Source: Rotaria sp. Silwood1
Taxonomy: Eukaryota; Rotifera; Eurotatoria; Philodinida; Philodinidae
Reading direction: 5' to 3'
Length of the DNA stretch: 64,000 nt
Assembly (NCBI GenBank): GCA_905250075.1
Contig: CAJNOP010000064.1
Coordinates: 641,453-705,452, forward strand
Below, one piece after another: positions 11,226-21,700 of the stretch. A program made the translations under genes and the position numbers. The stretch's first letter is position 1, and each line of letters starts with the position of its first letter. The notes beneath the pieces were generated by a model that saw only the letters and a program-made list of their open reading frames with translations, did no database searches and was not told the origin of the DNA.

Positions 11226-12918
11226 TATCTTACGGTTGCACTTTTTGCTTTCAAAATCAACAAAATTCTGAGCGACTAAATTTCGACGCTGCAAAAAAGT
11301 CTTTTTTTGACAGACGACAAATGAGTTTTTTCTTATTTACCATCTGGTATATTTTATTTTAAAAAAACAAAATACGACACGAAATGCAGGATGCAAAGCT
11401 CTACAATTTACATAAGGCAGCTTTTTTTATAGTTGCACTTTTTGTTTTCAAAATCAACAAAATTCTAAGCGACTAAATTTCGGCGTGGCGAAAACGATAT
11501 TTTTGTGGTACAAGACGAATGCGTTTTTTCTTATTTACCACCTGATATGTTTTATTAAAAAATAACCAAAATACACCAAAAGACGCAGCGTGAAAAGCTC
11601 TATAATTTACTAAGAACAATTATAAAAGGATGAAACGAGAAAAAACGAATTCGTTGTATACCAAAAAACAGTATGTTTTCGAAGCGTCGAAATTTGGTCG
11701 CTCCAAAATTCGTCCATTTCAAAAATAAAAAGTGCAAGAATAAAAATAACGGTCTACTGTAAATTGTAGAGCTTTTCACGCTGCATCTTTTGGTATATCT
11801 TGTATTTTTTAATAAAGCGAATTAAATGATGAAAAAATGGAATGCAAAATGCGGCCATTCATTATGCCCCGCCGGTTATTATCGTCAAAAAATATGATGA
11901 AAGTCTTCTGGAAAGAGTTTCAAGTTGGAAAGTGGATTAAACACTTGAAGAAGGAGCAAACATAAACACCTGCAGTTTTTCGCAGTGTAAAGTGATATTT
12001 GATCGATACATCTCACTAGTGTAATGCTCTTTTTTTCTTTCTGTATTCATATTACACCCCTTCATTTAATAATAAAAATGCTGTTAGCGCAATCCCTGTG
12101 GAAGTAAAATCTGAAACGCGATCAAGTTGCTTATCTTGTTAAGAAGGCAAGTTATCAACATAGGTTTCGATTTGTGAATTGCTATCTATTACTAACACAT
12201 GTCGATGGTGAAATATATTGGTTGTTAAATGTTAAAGTGAATGAGAAAGAAGAGCAAATAGCAGATATTTTAAATTCAGTCATGTTTTATACTAATTCTA
12301 CGATAGACTTCAGTTTCGCGGGTATACCTCTCACGATCTGTCATGAATTGTTCCTAAGATGTCTGTCATGCCTGTGGGCAGCGGAGGAGTATTGGGTTCA
12401 AATCTCTATCCCTATACACTTCGACACTCCTTTTAGATGGTGTTTCACAAAAGTCTTTAAAACATTTTTTTATCATTCTCAATACAATGGAAAGTAAAAC
12501 TATCTTATAGATTGTTCATTTTAAGTATGATATAGGCCATCAGAACAAGTCAATAAGGATTTGTTCAGACAATTTTTGTAGAGCTTTTCACGACGCATCT
12601 TTTAAAAAACTTCAAGGTTTTATCTTTTATCTAAGCCGAAATATATGTGAAATAAAAAAACGATTCAAACATGTTGTCACCCGCGGTGTAGGTGGACGTT
12701 ACATGATAAATAAGAGAAAAAAAATGAAAAGAAACACACCTGACGTATATATAATTGCGTATATCACCTTCATAAATACCTGATATATCAATTGACATCA
12801 CAATTTTTTGCGAAAGTGATGAGTTTATTTTTCTGAATAGTTATATATATACCCCCATAAATATTACAATAATCATAAAATTTTTAATTTCAGAAGTATA
12901 TTATTGAATATTACTAAA
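11226..12918. other. Unassigned DNA between telomere array and Cys-rich gene
   Basis: The first 600 bp is a repeat cluster (11237-11830). Around 12174-12497 there is a 107-codon open frame of ordinary-looking composition that matches no family I recognise; it is left uncalled. A further piece of the 190 bp repeat appears near 12578-12605. The last 30 bases carry a splice-acceptor-like TTTCAG before the Cys-rich gene. Confidence 0.35.
11237..11830. repeat. Subtelomeric repeat cluster, about 190 bp units
   Basis: A unit beginning TTGCACTTTTTG and running to the words AAAGCTCTA-AATTTAC occurs at about 11237-11395 and again in direct orientation at about 11425-11615. A third, inverted copy runs from about 11640 to 11830 (AAATTGTAGAGCTTTTCACG, AAAAAGTGCAAG). 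It begins directly after the C-rich telomere array, the usual place for subtelomeric satellite-like repeats. Confidence 0.6.
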
Positions 12919-13173
12919 ATGGTTCGTTTTCATTACTGGTTAATATTTATGATATTACTTGTTATCACAAATAACCTTGCTACTGTCAATGGAGAAACTG
13001 CACCCTGCAATTGCAAATCTTTGAATGGTCGATGCATCTCGGGAAGCAAAATTAGAGAATATAACAATAAATGCTTAAGCTGTCAAACCAATTCTGATTG
13101 CTGCCTTCCTTGCTGCCCTCCTGTCTTGAGACTAAATGAGCCACCTTGTTGTGATTGCGGCTACAGAGGCTGA
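12919..13173 (+). CDS. Small secreted cysteine-rich peptide
   Basis: 84 aa with a clear N-terminal signal peptide (basic MVRFHYW, then hydrophobic LIFMILLVITNNLATVNG) and a mature part of about 57 aa with 12 cysteines, including three CC pairs and C-x-C spacing at the start and end. Even cysteine number and secretion suggest a disulfide-stabilised peptide. I do not recognise the family, so defence, venom-like or structural roles are all guesses. I chose the ATG at 12919; an in-frame TTG lies 15 bases upstream. A splice acceptor (TTTCAG) lies just upstream and a donor-like GTATGT just after the stop, with an acceptor near 13299, suggesting introns in both UTRs. AATAAATA near 13374 may be the poly(A) signal. 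Confidence 0.6.
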   Translation: MVRFHYWLIFMILLVITNNLATVNGETAPCNCKSLNGRCISGSKIREYNNKCLSCQTNSDCCLPCCPPVLRLNEPPCCDCGYRG

Positions 13174-13821
13174 GAAGGTATGTTTTACAAACATAACGTA
13201 TTATTGCAAATTTTTAACCAAACCATTTCGAATATCTGCTGCTATTATATTTATTACTAATTATTACAAAGAAATTAATTAATTCTTTTTCCATATAGGT
13301 TCATATTTCAATATAATTTTTATCATGATTGATTTATGCTCTTATATGTATTAGTTCTACATCTACATTTTTAATAAATAATAATGCTCAGAAAAGAAAA
13401 TCCATAATCAATGAAAGCATTTCTGAAGAATAGATGATATATTATATAATACTATATCAGAGATTTGAAGATGAATAACATTGCAGTTCTCCTGTAAACA
13501 TGAAAGCTGCCTATCGATAAAATGATTCTTTACAAAATAACAATAGATAGTAAATCGCCGCATGGAATTGGATACTCACAGAAATCTCGTCTCATCAGAC
13601 GACGTGTTTTTTGGTTCGAATACCGAATACGATGCGGTCAAATAGATAAAATAAATCGACCTATGAATTTCTTTTCAAAACTTAGCTAGATCAGTTATAA
13701 ATGAAACAAAAAAGATTTTTCATACAATGAGCTTTAATTGTCTTCTTTATATCTGTAAATCTCTTTGATTACCTGTATACTACACAAAAGCAAGAAGAGA
13801 ATGCATAATGAATGCAAAGGG
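13174..13821. other. 3' flank of Cys-rich gene
   Basis: This contains the probable 3' UTR intron and polyadenylation region of the Cys-rich gene, then unassigned AT-rich DNA up to a G-rich telomere-type tract. I see no other gene. Confidence 0.4.
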
Positions 13822-13853
13822 TGGGGACGGGTATGGGTGTGGGTGGGTGTGGG
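13822..13853 (+). repeat. Telomere-type tract, G-rich, abutting hAT left end
   Basis: Short run of GGGTGGGG, GGGTATGGG and TGTGGG units that runs directly into the hAT terminal sequence TAGAGGTGTTAGCC. The right side of the element is flanked by the same kind of tract in inverted orientation. Confidence 0.65.
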
Positions 13854-16537
13854 TAGAGGTGTTAGCCACCGATTTCTCGCCGCCACCGTCGATTGAATTA
13901 GAATGTATAGTTCAAACTTCTTCCTTTTCTAAATAACCAATTAGGCGACAGAACAAAAAGGTATGAAACATATAAGTAGTTGCGTTCGCATTACACATTC
14001 ATTGACACAACTGACATTGCTGGTAACATTGTATTATATCTGACAAGTGAAGAAAAACTGGTTACTCCGCTAGGATGACGCACTGTGTTCGAGATGTTTA
14101 CATCACACTCCGTTCTTTAAAGACCGGTCAATCTCTTGCATGGTAATACTTTGGTCAACTGACATCATTAAAAACAAAAAGAGCGATCGATAACAATACT
14201 GTTTTTTGCAAGATTTGCTTTGACAAACAACTCAATGAGCATCCTAATGATCCATTATCGTCATTAGCGATACAGAAACAACTTACTCGTTACACCGAGA
14301 ACGTGAGCACTGAAAGTATGCTTCTACATCTTTCTACGAAACACGGAATCGGCAGTAAAGAACAAATGAAAAATCACTGCTGAGCATGTTTCAAATTTCT
14401 TCAAACCGTCAACATATGCAATAACGAAATCGACCAAAGATCATAAAGAACGGCTTGCTTCTGATTTAACATTAATGTGCTGTTGCGATCTACTACCATT
14501 TTCTATTGTATCTAATGAAGGCTTCCAAGATTTTTTGATAGCATATGGTATTGTCAACACTCTCGACGATATTCCTTCTCGCGCGACACTCAATCCTTTT
14601 CACTTAAAAAAATTATATGATCCGTACATGGATCGTCTCAATGAAGAATTGAAAGAACCACCGCATTTCCCAGGTATGACATGCGATATGTGGACAGACA
14701 AATATAGATATCGCTTTTATATTTGCTTCACTCTTCATTTTGTTGATTCATTATTTATTTCACATTCGTATACTCTTCGAAATGAATCATTCGATCATCC
14801 ACATACGTCTGAAGCGATTAAGCAATGCTAGATCAAAGTCTGTGATGATTTTGGCTTGAATACTGGGAAAATCATTATTGTATCAGACAAAGGTTCAAAT
14901 GTACAAAAGGCTTGGCGTCTCGCACATAGTATGTATTTATCGTGCGCTGCCCATGGTCTACACAATTTACTTATGATTGATGTTATTCCCAAAATCGACG
15001 GGCTATCAGCGTTGCTGGACAAAGTTCAAGCAATCATCTCCAAATTGAGATATTGTGAAAATGAGCTACGTGATGCATTTTTATCCTCGAGCAATCACTC
15101 AAATGATGCTATGATTGCAGACATTCGTACAGTATCGGAAATATTGGATGCTGATATGTCGTCTCCGATTGGACTTGATGAAGAAGAAAACAATGGCAAT
15201 ACACCACTCGCATTGCTTCGGACAACGACGATTGTATATGAAGGACATCTAATAAAGCGTTCGACCGAATCAAAATAATTTTATACGCTGAAAAAACGAG
15301 TACCCACAACGTTAGAATACGATTCTCATCATGCTTCGATCATTCTTGCCCAATATCGACGCCATTGAGACCGTTCTTATCCGAATGAATAATACAGATA
15401 TGCTTTCATTATTCGATGAGTTGGAATTACTCAAAGTTTTCGTAATCTATCTATCAGCATTCGAAAGTGCTACAAAGATTTTGTCTGCCTCAAAAGCATA
15501 TCGAACGCTATGTCTTTATCTTCTTCTTCGCAAGGAGATTGAATGAATTTCTCAATCCGATGATGGTGTACAATGAGTTCATGCTCAAATTAAAGATGCT
15601 CGTTCAAGAAAATATCAACAAACGTTTACCCGTTTCTGCATTCATCTGTACAGTTTTCATATTAGATCCATCTCTCTCAAAAATTGATATTGACAGTTGT
15701 CTTCAAACCATTGGAAAGTTCGAACAGAAGTTGCTTCAGTCGATGATTGGGCGATTCAAATTGAATAACAATCAAGATTTAACAATATCGCCTAGCAAAT
15801 TGGTGATAACAAATGGTTCTTCTATTTTAGCGTCGCCCAATGCTTGTGCATCATCAACGTATAATACTCGCAAGCGCCGGCTTTCAATCGAATCTCTCGA
15901 CAAACAAGCGATTGATTTAAAGAAGCTAAAAACAAATCTCATCGAGTTGCATAGCGAGTCAACTGTCCAATATTCTGAATTATCGAGTGAAATCAAGGCC
16001 TACTTACAAGTCAACGTTGTGTGTGACGATATTCTATTGTGGTGGAAGAATGCGAAAAATTCGTATTCACATTTGGCGCAACTGGCTCGGATAGTTCTGA
16101 CCATTCCAACTACTTCGACACTATCTCGAGAAGTATTTTTGACTGCTGGCTTAATATTATTTGCAAAACGAACAAAACTTGCACCGGAGACTGTCGAAAA
16201 AGTACAATTTATTCACGATAACTATTCTATGTTCAAGTAGATTTAAATGATATTATTGTTGTTTCTGTTTCTGCTTCCACCATGCGTTATTGTTATTTTT
16301 CTTTAACTTATTGTACCTTAGAACATTGAAATTCTTGACTTGATGAAAATAAACTGAAGTACAGTGGAAAACCTTTTTAGAAAAGGAGAGATCCAAGTTG
16401 CAAGAGGTATACAACGTTATAGTTCTGTGAGAACGGAACGTCTAATGTTTACCTCAGTAGTAGAGGATCACGAAAAGACTGAAATTATATACGAAGGATT
16501 TCGCCACCGCTGATAAAAATATCGGCTAACACCTCTA
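13854..16537 (+). mobile_element. hAT transposon, inactive, 2684 bp between terminal repeats
   Basis: The left end TAGAGGTGTTAGCC (13854-13867) is repeated inverted at 16524-16537. The TAGAG start fits the loose hAT terminal consensus, and the interior codes for a hAT transposase with many breaks. The flanking 8-mers (GGTGTGGG left, CCCATACC right) are not a direct repeat. They are nearly reverse complements, because telomere-type repeats flank both sides in opposite orientation. So either the true ends lie further out, or the element sits at a rearranged telomere junction. Confidence 0.7.
14192..16240 (+). pseudogene. hAT-family transposase with BED finger, broken
   Basis: An N-terminal BED-type finger is visible (C-K-I-C, then H-L-S-T-K-H near 14325). 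The RNase H-like core has CDMWTD near 14690 and the SDKGSN block near 14885. The C-terminal hAT dimerisation region ends with ILLWW, IPTTSTLSREVFLTAG and the stop after NYSMFK (16240). Breaks: stops and frame changes between 14380 and 14475, TAG at 14829, TAA at 15276, a frameshift near 15313 and another near 15540. The RW motif expected after VPT is lost at the third break. The last 257 codons remain open, so decay is moderate. It could still mobilise nothing by itself. Confidence 0.85.
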
Positions 16538-16615
16538 CCCATACCCCACACCCTACACCCACCCACACCCCCACATCCTACCACACCCACACCCGCCCAC
16601 ACTCACATCCACCCT
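16538..16615 (-). repeat. Telomere-type tract, C-rich, abutting hAT right end
   Basis: About 78 bp of CCCATACC, CCCACAC and CCCGCCC units. It starts immediately after the hAT right end and is inverted relative to the tract at the left end. Confidence 0.65.
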
Positions 16616-17003
16616 GCATGATGCACAAGCTTGAAAGTAAACCAAATAACATGCGAAAGCTATATGCATGATTACTTTAGTAATAAAAGATATTGAATCT
16701 TTGATCATGAATTTCTTTTAATAATAACAGTAAATCGTTTTTCATGTTGTTTCATTCAATTCTTTTAGAGTTTTAATGAATAATCTGCATAAGTCAATCC
16801 TACCTGTTGAACGTGATAGTATTTGAGCATCTGTACTCGCTTAAATCTGAGGGGAAAAAACCATCACTGTCTTATCAGAAGAAAGATGACGCATGTTGGA
16901 AATATGACATGTTCGTTCTGCACGTGATACTTGAGATAAAGTTATCAAACAAAAGTTTGAATGCAAGACGAAAAAGTCAATTGAACTTCGTTTTTTTTCA
17001 ACG
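16616..17003. other. 5' flank of ADP-ribosyltransferase gene
   Basis: Unassigned DNA between the C-rich tract and the start codon at 17004. It presumably contains the promoter. A 72-codon open frame overlapping it has no recognisable features. Confidence 0.35.
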
Positions 17004-18254
17004 ATGTCTTGGTTTGACACTTTGATTCGGCGGAGTAAACAATATTCAACTGATCATGAGAATGAACAAACAATTAACCATGACAATCTAAGTGAACTCT
17101 ATGTCGCATGTTTTGAAGGAGATCTTGATCGTGCTCATCGATATTTATCAAAAACTCCATTTGCAGAGATAAATCGTCGAGAATGTAATGGTAGTACTGC
17201 TTTACATGCAGCTGTTCAATGTGGTCATATTGAAATGATTGATCTTCTTTTAAATAAATATGGCGTTATGAGACATTTATGTGACAATCAAGGTCGAACT
17301 GCTTATGATTTAGCAAAAAGTAACGAAATTCGACGATTATTTCAACGGCCAACATCGAATGGCAATCGATTTTGTGAAAAGCCTGATTCGTTGGAAATGT
17401 TTAGCAGTTTTCAAAAAAATAATAAAGAAAAATCAACATTTAAACGAGTAGAAACCTATGGCAGTTATGATGAAGTTCGTCGACGTGAGACTCTCGCTAC
17501 TTTTTACGAGTTTCAACGGACGAAAACCAATAACGACTTTTTGTATAATTTTATTTTTCAACGATCGATCAAACGAACTGAAAAAGAACAACTTGAAGTT
17601 TTATTAATGATTATTGAACAATCGATCAACCCATCTGATCTTAACTATAACAAAGCTATGGAACTCTTTCATGAGTTCTCAAAAAATAAAAACCCAGAGT
17701 CATTAATTCGGTTATATACACTTGAAACACCGCTTTATCGATTTATTAATCGAGGAGATGATTCCAAGATGATTTTTGCTACTTTAATGAATAATTGTAA
17801 AGATTTACTTTATGGTCGATCATTCACAGGAACGACTTATCGAGGTTTAGGAATGACATCAGACGATTTACAAATTTATCATTGGGCACGAGAAAATCCG
17901 GATCGATATTTACAATTGAATACATTTTGTTCTTCTACACTCGATGAGCCTTTAGCAAAGATGTATGCAGACGCCAATGCCAATGAGCAACAGAAACAAG
18001 TTTTAATTATTTTCAATTTTTTAAGACCAAGTGTCAATGCTATTGGTTTGTATCAAATTTCAAACCAATTACATTCTTATTCAGATTTTCAAGATGAACA
18101 AGAAGTTCTTATTGTGCCTGGGATCGCTTTTTCTGTGACAAATATTGAACAAACTTCATCTTTAATAACGATTTCGATGACACATTTGAATTTAATTGAA
18201 AAGATGGCAGAATTTGAAAACATTTTAATTGATGAACAGTTGTCATCCTATTGA
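17004..18254 (+). CDS. Ankyrin repeat / arginine-type ADP-ribosyltransferase
   Basis: Single-exon 416 aa protein. Residues about 27-115 form ankyrin repeats (for example GSTALHAAVQCGHIEMIDLLL and the NQGRTAYDLAKS motif). The C-terminal half is an ecto-ART-type fold with the R-S-E-x-E signature: Arg280 in TYRGLG, Ser310-Ser311-Thr312 in FCSSTLD, and Glu365-Gln-Glu367 in DEQEVLIVPG. E-x-E normally indicates transfer of ADP-ribose from NAD to arginine. There is no signal peptide, so the enzyme is probably intracellular, with ankyrins choosing the target. All key residues are present and the frame is open, in contrast to the decayed elements on both sides. ART genes are numerous in bdelloids. The segment carrying it is bounded by telomere-type tracts at both ends. 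Confidence 0.85.
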   Translation: MSWFDTLIRRSKQYSTDHENEQTINHDNLSELYVACFEGDLDRAHRYLSKTPFAEINRRECNGSTALHAAVQCGHIEMIDLLLNKYGVMRHLCDNQGRTAYDLAKSNEIRRLFQRPTSNGNRFCEKPDSLEMFSSFQKNNKEKSTFKRVETYGSYDEVRRRETLATFYEFQRTKTNNDFLYNFIFQRSIKRTEKEQLEVLLMIIEQSINPSDLNYNKAMELFHEFSKNKNPESLIRLYTLETPLYRFINRGDDSKMIFATLMNNCKDLLYGRSFTGTTYRGLGMTSDDLQIYHWARENPDRYLQLNTFCSSTLDEPLAKMYADANANEQQKQVLIIFNFLRPSVNAIGLYQISNQLHSYSDFQDEQEVLIVPGIAFSVTNIEQTSSLITISMTHLNLIEKMAEFENILIDEQLSSY

Positions 18255-18577
18255 ACATTTTCTTGAAATACTCAATTGTTCATTAATAATCAAAAGTTTA
18301 AGGTGTGAATAAAGATAAGACACTCATCTACATTCATTCCTAGTATAAAATTGATATAACAAGTGCGAAACTTAAATTCAACGCAACATTTATTCAAAAA
18401 ATTCGATTCAAAATTTAGTCTGTGATAAGTATCACAGATAGTAATGGAAAAAATAAGCAAAGAGACGAAGTTCTTGATAGGTTCATTGAAAACAAAGCCT
18501 AATGCATGGTTCCATCGGTGTCAATACTGGAACAATAAGTAATAGCATAATCTAAACGTTCATACATGATTTCTTTT
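18255..18577. other. 3' flank of ADP-ribosyltransferase gene
   Basis: AT-rich with an AATAAAG near 18307 that could serve for polyadenylation. Nothing else is recognised before the next telomere-type tracts. Confidence 0.4.
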
Positions 18578-18673
18578 GGGTGTGGATGTGGGTCGTGTTC
18601 TGAATTCATCCCACACCCACATTTACACCCCACACCCATACCCACCCACACTCACATACCCCACACCCACATT
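18578..18673. repeat. Facing telomere-type tracts, G-rich then C-rich
   Basis: A short G-rich piece (18578-18598: GGGTGTGGATGTGGG) is followed after about 10 bp by a C-rich piece (18609-18673) of CCCACAC and CCCATACC units. The order is the same as at 10855-11225, on a smaller scale, and it directly precedes the truncated polycystin pseudogene. Confidence 0.65.
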
Positions 18674-18784
18674 AAATTTAACATCAAGCAAAGATTTATT
18701 TTTGTTGTATCCGAACATTGAGTTTTAGCAATTTGAGGCCTCATATAGGCGAAGTTCTAGCTCTTTGCAGTTTCATGTTAATCA

Positions 18785-21700
18785 ACCTCCAACTAATGGA
18801 TCATGTTTCACGGATCGAACTGTAGGAACGACCAGTACACTTTCATCATTACTTGCTCCAATTGGATAGAGAATGAAGACATTGCAGGCTATGTCTTTTA
18901 CGGTGATATATTTTCTTTTCTCAGTGCATGATTCTAACAGATGTTTTGTTTCTTCGTACTCCAGCACCGATACCAAATAGAGCAAATCTCATTCCAATTG
19001 GATTTACTTCATGCTCGATGCTAAAAGCCTATTGACCAACAGACGGAACAGAAAGAAATAGTAGTGTTTATTTAGTCGTTCGTATTCGTGATCTATTCGG
19101 AGCGATAAGTGAATACGAGATCGAACCAATAACGGTATGAACATGTGTGCTAGCTACTCTTATTGACTGAGAAACCTTTTTGTTTATATTTAGATTATCC
19201 GTCACTCACTGCCATTAGTCGAGTTTCTAAAAGAAACACAAAATGGAGAGCATATCGACGATATCACAGGGTTCATTGGTCACATTTTTTCATGGTGGTA
19301 ATTCAATGGGACCGTGTCAACTATTTTTTTCTATGGCACAAATGCTGAATTTTGACAGCTACATTCAAATACAGGGCATCGCCTCTCGTGAGTATTTTAA
19401 AATTTAGTTCTCGCGTTGATTCAGACCCAAAAAAAAATAGAATTAGCCAATTTAACGATCAATAGTATCTTTATATCTCCATATGCCACAGTTCCAATTG
19501 AGATATAGTCATCACCAAGTTAGTCTGGCACACAGCTTTTGTTGCTTTCTCTATCACAGCCGAAAATTGTTTCAGATAATCTTGCATGGACTAAATATGT
19601 TACAGCGTTGAACAAACGCGCAAAGGCACGTGAATTCGTAATAAAATTTTTGTATGACGAGCTCGAAATAACATCAATTGAAGGTATTGAATTGAAAGCG
19701 TCAGCCTTAGCTGAAATAACTCAAGCCACAGCAGAACTTACTCGAAAAGCAGCGGTAAATCCTCCCTACTATCTTACATTTTTTTTTCGTAAATATTTTT
19801 TCCATCTATTTCAATAAGACCGCGAGTGCTAGGAAATGTGTCAAATTTGTCGATATACTCCGTCGATCTTCCGGAGATGTCAATTTCGAAGATCTACAAT
19901 TAATAGCAAAATTGATACTTATTTCAAGCCGTAATATCATCATAGTAAATCACATATTTTATATGTATTTCTCACTAATGAATTGTGCTTATTATAAAGT
20001 TGATTAATGCTTCCTTATTCGATCATGCCCACATACTTGATTGGGTTTTCGCGGATTCAAATCAATTACCTAATGATTATGATACCGATATTGAATTGAT
20101 CTGGTCTGATAATTGTGAGTTAGATATAGATCAACACACAATTAAATGATTGTACTATTTTTATTTTAGATCTATTTGCCAACGATGACGATTTTTCGGG
20201 GAAAACAATTGAATACAATCGTAATATTTACTATCAAAAACAAGCCGTATGTGAATCATACATTCTGTTGAAATTTTTATGGGTCTTATTTTTCTATACA
20301 TAGATCACATACTTGCGGTGGCAAATTGATAGCGCTCTCACTAGTTTATTCTCCATACTGAACCATCATATGAATATTGGTCAAAAATTGGAAATCAATA
20401 CGGGTGCTATTGACATGACAATTGAAAAAACGCGTCTTAGGAAATTAACATATAGACGGTTTGAACAATCGAATGGTGCGACTATTATATTGTCAAAGAT
20501 TAACATCTGTTTACATAATCAGTCAGAAGATGCCCTAGTTACTGTGAACGTACGTAAGTAAGTCAAGACATGATTTGATGTTTTATATTTATTTCTAGTT
20601 TATTACACTGTCATTTGCAACATATGCACAAATAGCAAAAGTCACTCAATTTTTCAGCAGTGTATCATTTCCATTATTTGACGACCATGATCAAATAATA
20701 TCTATAAGAAACTGTACACCTGTCGAAATCATAATCCCACGCGATGTCAACTTCCACATTCCTCCGATGGTTCCACAAAAAACAGTACCCGTCTCTAAAA
20801 CGAATAGTGTCAATCAAAATCTCCTATTTTGGCTTTATTACGTCAATCTAACGAGTCTTGTAAATGACGAAATATCACTTCATTTTGAACTGAAACCAAA
20901 TAATACGAATGCAATAGATCTACTTATTGTGAGGTTTGGTGATATTCCTAATCTTCATTCAAATCATTATGATAAATGGCAAGTTTTTTGTCCAAAAAGT
21001 GTTTTCTTATATTTCATTTAAATCGTACATAAATCGTTTTCTAAATTCAGGTCTCAACGTTGACTCAATATACACATTTTCTGTCACAAAAACTCATCTA
21101 GTAAAGCATCAATCAGTCATTTTTGGTGTTCGAGAGCTCAGTGAAATTAATATCTGTGAAAAAAATATAGCTGAACCTCCTGAAATTCATGATAAAGCAC
21201 AAATGTCGGTCAACTATTCATTGTGTGTTTATGCATTTGGCTGCTATTATTTAGACGAGCATAACAATTTACAATCAGATGGAGGTATAGTATGAATCTA
21301 GTCGATCGTTTTACATATATTTTTCTTTCTATTCTTTTTTTCTTATTATCTGCAGGTAGGAGCGAAATCCACGTGTCGTTTCACTCAATTTTTTTTGACG
21401 CATTTGACCACATTTCTCAGTGGTTGGATTACTCTTCCAGATCCTATTAATTGGAATTATGTGGTTAATAATGTTCAGTTTCAACGAAACAAAACTATCT
21501 ACATAACACTGATCATTATAGCTTCAATTTATCTGATGGCTACAATCTTTGCTAAGTATAAAGATCGAAAGGATGCTAGCAAAGTGAGCTCTGTATGCCT
21601 AATTGATTCTAGTTCTTTTTATTTACTTGTTATAGCGAACTGTAATACCTCTTCAAGATAATGATTCACATAAAACTTATCTTTATCAGCTAGTTGTAAT

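Noticed and set aside
10805..11362. Open frames rich in Gly/Trp/Cys or His/Thr/Pro
   Set aside because: They are translations of telomere-type repeats on both strands, with no coding signal.
12174..12497. 107-codon open frame as a gene
   Set aside because: No start context, family match or exon signals; length is possible by chance in this composition.
13801..16640. Target duplication outside the telomere-type tracts around the hAT (TGAATGCA left, TGATGCA right)
   Set aside because: The match is imperfect and AT-rich; insufficient to define the element ends.
18782..18985. Minus-strand 67-codon frame
   Set aside because: It is antisense to the REJ-type block of the polycystin pseudogene.
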